NCBI GenBank assembly: GCA_030682835.1
Contig: JAUXNG010000075.1
Span: forward strand, 62,001-126,000
Reading direction: 5' to 3'
DNA length: 64,000 nucleotides
Origin: Hydrogenophaga sp.
GTDB taxonomy: Bacteria; Pseudomonadota; Gammaproteobacteria; Burkholderiales; Burkholderiaceae_C
A model generated the notes under the pieces. That model had not been told where the DNA came from, did not search any database, and was given only the letters and a program-made list of their open reading frames with translations. Positions 47,750 to 55,167 of this stretch are shown piece after piece (positions within the stretch are counted from its first letter, which is position 1; each line of letters opens with the position of its first letter). The translations under genes were made by a program, and so were the position numbers.

Positions 47750-50401
47750 ATGACTGCCCACCCCAAGCATACCGTCTCGCCCCATCCCGCCGTTGCCACA
47801 GCACTCAGCCTGGCTCTGGCCGCCACGCTCTCTGCTTGCGGGGGCGGCAGCGAAAGCACCGCAACCCTGTCGGAAATGGAATCTGCCACCAAGGCGAGTA
47901 GTAAAACCAACAACGGCAAGTCACCCAAGACCTCCCCATCCGCAGACACGCTACCGCTTGATACAACGAGCCCCGACAGCACGACGGTAGACTCCGGCCA
48001 GACGTCTGAACCCGTCACCACGAGCCCCGCCACTAACACCACCACTACAACCGAGAGCACAACCACCATGCCCGTGGCGACCGCTCCCTTCGACTGTGCC
48101 GTGGGAGCCATCACCTGCGTCGAAATCGTGTCCACGAGCGCACAGGCCCAGTCCAGCGTCCCGCTCACCTTCGGCCAGCCCTTCCAGGCCGGGCAGTGGC
48201 TGCCGCAGTCAAATACCTTGGTCGCCAAGGTGGGCGACACCAGCGTGCCCCTGCAGGCTGACGAGATTTCCTCCCACCGCGACGGCTCGGCCCGCTTTGC
48301 GGTGCTCAGCGCACAGCTCAGCGGCCTGCAGGCCAACGAGCGGCGCATCGTGAACATCTACAAGGCGACCGGCGCAGCCAGCAGCGCCACCCTGCCCGCC
48401 GATCCGGCGTGGAACATGGAAGTGACGGCCAAGATCTTCAACACCCAGGTCACCAAGGTGAAGTTCGGCAACCGCAACGGCCAGACCGCCGGCACCCCTT
48501 TCCTGGCGGGCGAGCAGATCACCATCCGGCTGAGCCTAGGTGCCTCCACAGAGTCCTTCAGCCACACGGTCACCAGCGCCCAGGCCGGCGGCGGTCACAC
48601 CACGCTGTCGCTGATTGCCGAAGAATTCAGAAAGCTGGTCAACAGCCAGAGCACCGTCTTCATGGCCGAACGCATCGGCACGGGCAACGGCTATGAAAAC
48701 GTCTGGATCAAGACACGCGACCCGGCCGGGGGCGCGTTCCAGGTGAGCTTTGTCTACGCAGGCGCGGCCACCCTCAGCCAGTCCAACACCGCGAACTACG
48801 AAGCGCCCCGCAACTGGGTGTTCAAGGCCCAGGACGCACTCAAGCAGCAGATTGCCGCTAGCAATGGTGGCCAGACTGTGCCCACTCGACGCCTGCACGG
48901 CCCCGTGGCCAGCGAATTCGCCCTGTCGGCCCCGCTGAAAGACGCCGTGACCGGCGCCGAGCACCCCCACCTGACCGCCCGCCTGGACACCAGGCTGTAC
49001 AACGCCGGCCAGCAAATCCGCACCGACGTGGTGATGGAAAACAACTGGACCTTCAAGGCCAACCCCAAGAACATCACCTACGAACTGACGGTGAAACAGG
49101 GCGCCAACACGGTCCACCAACAACCGGTGTTCACCCACTACCACCACGCCCGCTGGCACAAGGCCGTGTGGGCCGGTGCCGAGCCCAAGGTGCAGCTGCG
49201 CCACCACATGGGCAACTTCATGGCCAGCCGCGCCGTGTGGAACTACGACCGTACCCTGGCTGTAAGCGAAACCACGCTGGCGGCCGAAGCCACCAACCTG
49301 GCCAACCGCCGGGCCGCGCAAGCCCACCTGGGCCCCATGGGCAACGTGTTTCTGCAACCCCTTTTCGGCACCACGGGTGGCCGCCCCGATATTGGCCCCC
49401 TGCCCCGCTGGACCGCGCTCTACCTCGTCACGCAGGACGAGCGCGCCCGGGCCAGCATGATGGCAAACGCGGACGCCGCAGCCGCCGTACCGATTCACTA
49501 CCGGGACGAAAACACCGACCAGCCCGTGGACCCGGTGGCACAGCGCACCCTCTCGGTCTACTGGAACGGCTACACGGTTCCCGAAGGCACCGACCCGACC
49601 ATCTGGGCGCCCGACACCGCCCACCAGGCCTCATTCACCTACGTGCCCTATCTGCTGACGGGTGACAAGTTCTACCAGGACGAGATGCTTTTCTGGGCCA
49701 GCTGGAACGTCATCAGCATGCCGTCGGGCTATCGCGGCAACGAGAAGGCGCTGGTGAACCGCCATCAGGTGCGCGGCCAGGCCTGGGCACTGCGCTCGCT
49801 GTTTGAAGCGCACGCGGCACTGGCGGACCGGCACCCCATGAAGGCCACCTTCCGCACCATGCTCGACAACAACCTGGCCCACTACCGCCAGACCTATGTC
49901 AACGGCACGGCGGTGTCGCCACTGGGTGCGATCCAGCACTCCACCACCACCACGCCACCGTGGCAGAACGATTTCGTGGGCACGGTGGTGAGCCTGATGG
50001 CCGAGAACAAGGAGCCGAACGCCCGTGAACTGGTGGACTGGCTCAGCCGGTTCAACGTGGGCCGCTTCCTGAGCGAAGACCAGGGCTTCTGTACCGCCCG
50101 GGCACCTGGCTACTACTGGAAAAACGTCGATGCCAGCGGCGTGTTCCTGACCACGTGGTCGCAGCTCTTCGCCGAAAACTACGCAGCCGATATGGGCAAA
50201 GCCTGCAGCACGCTCACCGTCACCGAGGGCTATCCGACCAACTCCGCCGGTTATGCCGCTTACGCCAGAGGCATGCTGGCAGCGGCCGCCAATGCGGGTG
50301 TGTCGGGTGGCTCGACGGCCTATGCCCGGTGGAAGGCCATGACCCCGGCCATGGACAAGGCCTTTGCGGCGGACCCTACCTGGGCGCTCGCACCGCGCTG
50401 A
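47750..50401 (+). CDS. large secreted lipoprotein of unknown function, possible polysaccharide-degrading enzyme
   Basis: An 883-residue lipoprotein. The start at 47750 gives a signal ending LSAC (lipobox Cys near residue 29). A Thr/Ser/Pro-rich linker (about 35-110, with TNTTTTTESTTTMPVAT) leads to a long globular part. Its first half is beta-rich with VPLTFGQPFQAGQW; its second half has helices and aromatic, His-rich stretches such as THYHHARWHKAVW and RWTALYLVTQDERARA, which makes me suspect an (alpha/alpha) toroid as in alginate-type lyases. No catalytic motif is certain. It follows the beta-helix gene on the plus strand, so both may modify the same exopolymer. Confidence 0.65.
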   Translation: MTAHPKHTVSPHPAVATALSLALAATLSACGGGSESTATLSEMESATKASSKTNNGKSPKTSPSADTLPLDTTSPDSTTVDSGQTSEPVTTSPATNTTTTTESTTTMPVATAPFDCAVGAITCVEIVSTSAQAQSSVPLTFGQPFQAGQWLPQSNTLVAKVGDTSVPLQADEISSHRDGSARFAVLSAQLSGLQANERRIVNIYKATGAASSATLPADPAWNMEVTAKIFNTQVTKVKFGNRNGQTAGTPFLAGEQITIRLSLGASTESFSHTVTSAQAGGGHTTLSLIAEEFRKLVNSQSTVFMAERIGTGNGYENVWIKTRDPAGGAFQVSFVYAGAATLSQSNTANYEAPRNWVFKAQDALKQQIAASNGGQTVPTRRLHGPVASEFALSAPLKDAVTGAEHPHLTARLDTRLYNAGQQIRTDVVMENNWTFKANPKNITYELTVKQGANTVHQQPVFTHYHHARWHKAVWAGAEPKVQLRHHMGNFMASRAVWNYDRTLAVSETTLAAEATNLANRRAAQAHLGPMGNVFLQPLFGTTGGRPDIGPLPRWTALYLVTQDERARASMMANADAAAAVPIHYRDENTDQPVDPVAQRTLSVYWNGYTVPEGTDPTIWAPDTAHQASFTYVPYLLTGDKFYQDEMLFWASWNVISMPSGYRGNEKALVNRHQVRGQAWALRSLFEAHAALADRHPMKATFRTMLDNNLAHYRQTYVNGTAVSPLGAIQHSTTTTPPWQNDFVGTVVSLMAENKEPNARELVDWLSRFNVGRFLSEDQGFCTARAPGYYWKNVDASGVFLTTWSQLFAENYAADMGKACSTLTVTEGYPTNSAGYAAYARGMLAAAANAGVSGGSTAYARWKAMTPAMDKAFAADPTWALAPR

Positions 50402-50412
50402 AGCGCAAGACT

Positions 50413-50438
50413 GGCCACGGCTCCCGAGAGCCGTGGCC
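50413..50438. terminator. hairpin between the lipoprotein gene and the TupA pseudogene
   Basis: GGCCACGGCT (50413-50422) and AGCCGTGGCC (50429-50438) form a perfect 10-bp stem with a CCCGAG loop in the 42-bp gap between convergent genes. Little T follows on either strand. Confidence 0.45.
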
Positions 50439-50443
50439 CCCTC

Positions 50444-51333
50444 TCAACGCATCGAATCAGACTGGGCACCCACGGGTGCCCATTTTTGTCCCAGCCGCGC
50501 ATCCCACTCCGGGGGCGAAAACCGGAACTTCCCCGCCACCGGCGTGAAGGTCATCTCCCCGAAAAAGACCTCGCCACGGATGTTGTACAGGTCCACACGG
50601 ACAAAGTCGAACCCCGTGGACAAGCCGGCGGCCACACGCAGCATCTCGTCCAGCTGGGGTGGCCTGGGAATGTCGCAGGCGCGAAAGCGCTGGCGGTAGC
50701 TCAGCGCCAGCGGGTTCCACTGCGTGTCATAGAACGGGTTGATGTCGTGCGCATGGTTGTCCACCTGGATCAGCTCGGGCTGGCCGTGAAAACACCAGAA
50801 CCGGTAATCCAGCGGACCGCCCGGGGTGTCGTCATCGAGATAGGCTTCCACCAGCACCTGGCGCTCAATGGCCGCGTAGTGGTACTCGCGCGAGACCCAG
50901 TAGAAGTTCTCGCGCAGCGATTTGCGCATGCGCTGTGTGACCGCCGCCCGATCACCGCCCCGGCGCCACATGATGTTGGCGCCCAATCCATGGTTGGTTT
51001 TCACCATGCACCGCTCGGGCAGAGCGTCAAAGGGAATGCGCGCCGGATCCCGCCCGCTCCAGAGCAGGGGCACCAGGTAGCGCTCGCCCACTCGCTCGGC
51101 CACGAAGGAACGCACCGGCAGCTTGACGGACAGCCGGGTCTCCGTGACATCACCGCGCTCGTGACACGGATGAGCCGGGAGAACAGTTTTTCTGAAAAGG
51201 TCTGCGGGTTCGGTTCATCGAGATCGTGGCCAAAGGTGTGGCGAAAGGTCTGGCGCAGAACGGCCTACCCCTGCCGACGTCGAAACAGCAGTCGCAAAGC
51301 CACGCGCAGGCGGTAAGGCATCGTCAAAGTCAT
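50444..51333 (-). pseudogene. TupA-like ATP-grasp glycosyl/peptidyl-transfer protein, disrupted
   Basis: The intact part (GTG 51115 to 50444, 223 residues) is a TupA-like ATP-grasp domain: VKTNHGLGANIM, VEAYLDDDTPGGPLDYRFWCFHGQPELIQVD and FVRVDLYNIRGEVFFGEMTFTP. The missing N-terminus is still present upstream in another frame: a Leu/Arg-rich stretch from ATG 51333 ends at an amber TAG at 51267-51265. In that frame the DLDEPNPQTFSEKLFSRLI block follows, then a 1-nt shift near 51164 rejoins the intact frame at ERGDVTETRLSVK. Two lesions make a pseudogene, or sequencing errors, more likely than a short functional gene. Such proteins normally act in polysaccharide synthesis, fitting the cluster. 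Confidence 0.7.
50463..50487 (+). terminator. intrinsic terminator inside the 3' end of the TupA-like pseudogene
   Basis: TGGGCACC and GGTGCCCA (50463-50482) form an 8-bp stem with a CACG loop, followed by five T residues on the plus strand. It would end the lipoprotein transcript, although it lies inside the coding end of the antisense gene. Confidence 0.6.
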
Positions 51334-51410
51334 CGGAGGTCGTGCAATCGGCAGGTGGAATGGCGGAGCCGGAACGCTCGGCCGGTGCGTTGCGTGTGGG
51401 GTATCCCCCG

Positions 51411-52592
51411 TCAGGCGGCTGCGCGGCTCGGCTGGGCGGGTGCCTGGGCAGGGCGCCGGGCGGCATCGCACCGGCGGATCACTTCCGCGTACTCGCGGGC
51501 CTGTCGGTTGATCGAATACAGCGCTAACGCACGCTCGCGCCCCTTGGCACCGTGGCGACGCCGCAGCTCGGGCGATTGCAGGTAGCGCACGATCGCCCGG
51601 TAGTAGGCCTCCTCGTCCGACAGCCCGACCAGGGTGCCTGTGACGTCCTGTTCAATGGTTTCCGAAGGGCCGGCGGCCGCCGTGGCCACCACCGGCAGCC
51701 CGCTGGCCATGGCCTCGACCACGGCCAGCCCGAAACTCTCGCGCTGCGCCGCGTGTACCAGCAACGCCGCGCTGCGGTAGAACGGCGCGGTGTCGCCGTG
51801 CGCGCCCAGGAAGACCACGTCATCCTGCAGGCCCGCCTGCTCCACCAGCCCCCTCCAGCGCGGCAGTTCGGGACCATCGCCCAGGTAGGCAAAGCCGAAC
51901 GGCAGATGCGGAAACTCCGCACGCAGCCGCTGCACCGCGCGGATCGTCCACTCCACGCGCTTTTCGCTGCGCGCCTGACCCACGCTCAGAAGCCAGAGAC
52001 GCTCGGCCGGCAAGGTGGGCGCGGGCTCGGCCTGGGCGGTGTCGGCCGGTCGGAAGCGGTCACAGTCCACCCCGTTGACCACGGTGCACAGATGGTCCTG
52101 CGGCAGCTTGTAATGCTCAAGCAGGTAGCGAGCCTGCGAGCGCGCATTCGCAATGTGCACATCGTGCAACTGCCGGTGCAGCCACCGCCGCCACACCAGC
52201 TTGATCGCGGCCTTGTGCATCGGATCGCGCTCGCGGTGGTCAAAGCTGTCGTTCTCGGTGTTCACCGTGCGCAGCCCCATGGCGCGCAGCCGATCCAGCT
52301 TCAAGGTGGACGGCAGAGCACTCATGTAGACCAGCACGGTCACGCGTTTCTCGGCCACCTGGGCTTGCAGCCGGGCTAGGCCCGCCTCGCCCATGTCGTA
52401 GCAGTCCAGCTCGATGCGCTGCAGGTTCTGCAATGACTGGGCCGGTTGCCCGGTCAGGCGCGGATACGCCACATAGCAGTCGTAATCGTCTTGCAGGAAC
52501 CCTGCCGCCAGGTCGCGCACCCGGGCAATGGTGTTCCACACGAACCCGACGTCGTCGCCATAGCGCATGGCGAATAGGATGGATGTCTTCAC
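51411..52592 (-). CDS. GT4 family glycosyltransferase
   Basis: A 393-residue GT-B glycosyltransferase. The GTG start at 52592 (MKTSILFAMRYGDDV) follows an AAGGGG site; an upstream GTG at 52634 is less likely. LSVGQARSEKRVEWTIRA is the C-terminal domain start, ESFGLAVVEAMASGLPVVAT the GT4 donor-binding E(x7)E motif. Donor and acceptor are unknown. It is the gene upstream of the TupA-like pseudogene and downstream of the flippase, so it belongs to the exopolysaccharide pathway. Confidence 0.87.
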   Translation of the reverse strand: MKTSILFAMRYGDDVGFVWNTIARVRDLAAGFLQDDYDCYVAYPRLTGQPAQSLQNLQRIELDCYDMGEAGLARLQAQVAEKRVTVLVYMSALPSTLKLDRLRAMGLRTVNTENDSFDHRERDPMHKAAIKLVWRRWLHRQLHDVHIANARSQARYLLEHYKLPQDHLCTVVNGVDCDRFRPADTAQAEPAPTLPAERLWLLSVGQARSEKRVEWTIRAVQRLRAEFPHLPFGFAYLGDGPELPRWRGLVEQAGLQDDVVFLGAHGDTAPFYRSAALLVHAAQRESFGLAVVEAMASGLPVVATAAAGPSETIEQDVTGTLVGLSDEEAYYRAIVRYLQSPELRRRHGAKGRERALALYSINRQAREYAEVIRRCDAARRPAQAPAQPSRAAA

Positions 52593-52775
52593 GGCGGCCC
52601 CTTGGTGAGAGGTCTGCCGGAACACCGATAGCACGGCTGGCTGGGCAAGCGTGCTGGTTGGGGCTACGTGAAACGTGGATCACCATCCGGGCGGGCAGAC
52701 CTGAGGAATGTCCCAAGGTTGGGCAATCCGGATGCCCGACACCGGCACACCCGTCGCACGACAGGTCCACAGAGC

Positions 52776-54224
52776 TCAACCCCGTGAGAGGCGGCCGCGG
52801 GCCGCCACCCACAGGGTGCTCAGCTCGGCCAGCAAGGGATGCGCCACGACACGCATCACCGCCAGCCAGCAGAGCATCACCACGGGGATGCCGGTCGCCA
52901 GCAGGGCTGTGGATCCCATGTGCGGGGCCAGACTCCACTTCACGGCCCAGCAGACCAGCGCGCAGACGCAGGCCACCACCACACTGGGCCACACCGCCCG
53001 AAGCATCGCCTGCAGATCGAATGCCAGATAACGGCTTTGCAGCAAAACATGCACAGGCAGGGTCAGCAAGGAGCCGCCCAGCATGATCCAGGCAAATGAG
53101 GCCAGCGTGCCGTTGAACAGCACCAGGGCCAGCGCCACGCGCGTGAGGACACTTGCAAACAGGGGAAGCGACGCCAGGTAGGGAAGACCCACGGCCGTGA
53201 GCGCGGCGCGGGAATAGTTGAACAGCATGGCCAGCGCTGCAGCCCATGCCAGCGGTGCGATGGCAGGCACGCTGTCCAGCCAGGCGCTGCCATACAACAG
53301 CAGCACGATCTCTTCGCCAAAGACCGTGGTGCCAATCAGGGCCGGCCAGCCCACGCCCGTCAGCAGCGCCGCCGCCCGCCCCAGGAGTGGGCCGAGCGGT
53401 CGCTTGTCGTGGTGGGCCTTGGCGATGTAGGAAAGGGAACCGAAGTTCACAGCCTGGCCGGCCACGTAGGTGAAGATGTTGACGGTCGAGTTCGCGCGGC
53501 TGAAAAGCCCGACCTGGTGGGCACTGCCCAGCTTGCCCAGCAGCAGGTCGGGAATGGAATTGTTCAGCGTGTTGGCCAGGTTGGTGAGGATGGTGCCCGA
53601 TCCGAAGCGGATGATCTGGCCCCAGCCCTTGAACGAAGGCAGCCAGGGCAGGCCTTTGGGACGTAGGGGCAGATAGGCCAGCGCCGTGGCCGCGATGTTC
53701 GCGAAATTGGCCCAGGCCAGGCTCATGGTGCCGTGGCCCAGATAGGCCAGCGACAGACAGGTGACCGTGTAGGCCGTGGTGCCCGCCAGCGTCACCCAGG
53801 CCAGCTTGTCGGCCTCGAATTCACGCAGCAGGATGGCCAGCATCAGCGAGCTAAAGGGAATGAGCAGAAAGCCGAAAGCAAGCACCTGCGTGACCGGCTC
53901 GATCTCGGGATAAGCGAAGTAGCGGGCAATCCAGCCGCTGCCGAGGTAGATGGCCAGGGCGATCAGCCAGGTCGAGGTGTAGAGTACGCCGATGGCCGAG
54001 CGCACTTTCTGCGGCGTCAGCTCTTTCTCGCGTGTGACATAGGACGCCACACCGAAGTCGCGGAACACATGGGCAATGTTGACAAACACGACCGTGATCG
54101 AGAACACGCCGATTTCGGCCGGCGTGAGCATGCGCGCCAGGATCATGGACACGATGAACTGCACCACCGTGGCCATGGACGACGAAGCGAAATTGATAAC
54201 GAATCCGCGCCGGAAAGTGGCCAT
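52776..54224 (-). CDS. Wzx-like oligosaccharide flippase
   Basis: A 482-residue membrane protein of the MOP (Wzx/PST) superfamily that moves lipid-linked oligosaccharide units across the inner membrane. It has about 12-14 hydrophobic helices and the N-terminal FVINFASSSMATVVQFIVSMILARML block and PAEIGVFSI motif. ATG at 54224. It sits 43 bp downstream of the gene ending at 54268, with the GT4 gene after a 183-bp spacer. Confidence 0.88.
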   Translation of the reverse strand: MATFRRGFVINFASSSMATVVQFIVSMILARMLTPAEIGVFSITVVFVNIAHVFRDFGVASYVTREKELTPQKVRSAIGVLYTSTWLIALAIYLGSGWIARYFAYPEIEPVTQVLAFGFLLIPFSSLMLAILLREFEADKLAWVTLAGTTAYTVTCLSLAYLGHGTMSLAWANFANIAATALAYLPLRPKGLPWLPSFKGWGQIIRFGSGTILTNLANTLNNSIPDLLLGKLGSAHQVGLFSRANSTVNIFTYVAGQAVNFGSLSYIAKAHHDKRPLGPLLGRAAALLTGVGWPALIGTTVFGEEIVLLLYGSAWLDSVPAIAPLAWAAALAMLFNYSRAALTAVGLPYLASLPLFASVLTRVALALVLFNGTLASFAWIMLGGSLLTLPVHVLLQSRYLAFDLQAMLRAVWPSVVVACVCALVCWAVKWSLAPHMGSTALLATGIPVVMLCWLAVMRVVAHPLLAELSTLWVAARGRLSRG

Positions 54225-54267
54225 GTTCAGTCAAGCCCGGACGACAGACGCAGGAAGTCGATGCGTT

Positions 54268-55167
54268 TCACAGGCGTGCAATCGCCTGGCGGGCAACGCT
54301 GGCATAGCGCCCTGAGGTGAAGCGGTCGTCGCCGATGAAATGCACCAGCGCCGCCGGTTCCAGGTCGGTACCGGGCTGCCAGTACGGGTACTGCTCAAAG
54401 CTCAGGGTGGCCTTCGAAGGCGCATTGGCCACCATGTAGTTGGACGCAAACTGCTCCGTACCCCACTGCGACCAGCGCTCGCGACCGAGCGCCTCTTCCA
54501 TGCGCTGCGAAAAACGTTCCAGATCGGCCCGCTGAACCGATCCACGGGGGAAACCCGCAAAACCGGAGCAGCCGCGAATGTAGGAAGTGCCGCGCAGTGC
54601 ATCGAGCTTGGCCAGCGTGATTTCTGCCTCTATCTGCACATGCTGGCTGTCGCTCTCGCGGGCGGTGGCACTGGCCTGCTCCACCGGCACAAAGGCGTTG
54701 CCCATGCGGGTGGGCAGCGTGAACGCTTCGCCGCGCTGGATGCACCCTGCCACTTCAACGGGATGCTTCAGGGTGACGGTGTCCGAGTCGAGCTGGACCA
54801 CGTAGTGGCGCTCGCAGAAGTCCGCCACGCTGAGCAGCCGCTCCCAGGTGCCGCCCGCCGGACAGACCGGGTTCGGGACGGCACGCCGATCCACAAACTC
54901 GACCCGGCGCAGGTGCTGGCGGATAAGCGCGCGGTCCTGCGGCAGCAGGCCGTCGTCCACCACCACAAAGAGCGCCGGCCGGATGTGCCGGGCAAAGCTC
55001 TTGGCCGCCACCAGGTACATGATGAGGTCGGGGTGGTAGGTCTGGCTCAGCACGGCCACGCCGCTGCCTTCATCCAGCTCGACCGGTGGCGTGTCCAGCA
55101 CGCCCCGGCAGCTCGAATCAAAGGTCTTGCGGTAGAACTTCTTTTTAATCTTGGCGAGGTAGGTCAT
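54268..55167 (-). CDS. putative glycosyltransferase with DxD motif, uncharacterised
   Basis: A 299-residue protein that I do not recognise by family. VAVLSQTYHPDLIMYLVAAKSFARHI and VVVDDGLLPQDRALI look like a GT-A nucleotide-binding start, and YVVQLDSDTVTL carries the DxD metal motif. GCSGFAGFPRG and WGTEQFASNYM lie further on. It overlaps the end of the deacetylase fusion by 23 bp. ATG at 55167 is preferred because upstream codons are GC-rich noise inside the fusion gene. Context suggests sugar transfer in the same polymer pathway. Confidence 0.6.
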   Translation of the reverse strand: MTYLAKIKKKFYRKTFDSSCRGVLDTPPVELDEGSGVAVLSQTYHPDLIMYLVAAKSFARHIRPALFVVVDDGLLPQDRALIRQHLRRVEFVDRRAVPNPVCPAGGTWERLLSVADFCERHYVVQLDSDTVTLKHPVEVAGCIQRGEAFTLPTRMGNAFVPVEQASATARESDSQHVQIEAEITLAKLDALRGTSYIRGCSGFAGFPRGSVQRADLERFSQRMEEALGRERWSQWGTEQFASNYMVANAPSKATLSFEQYPYWQPGTDLEPAALVHFIGDDRFTSGRYASVARQAIARL

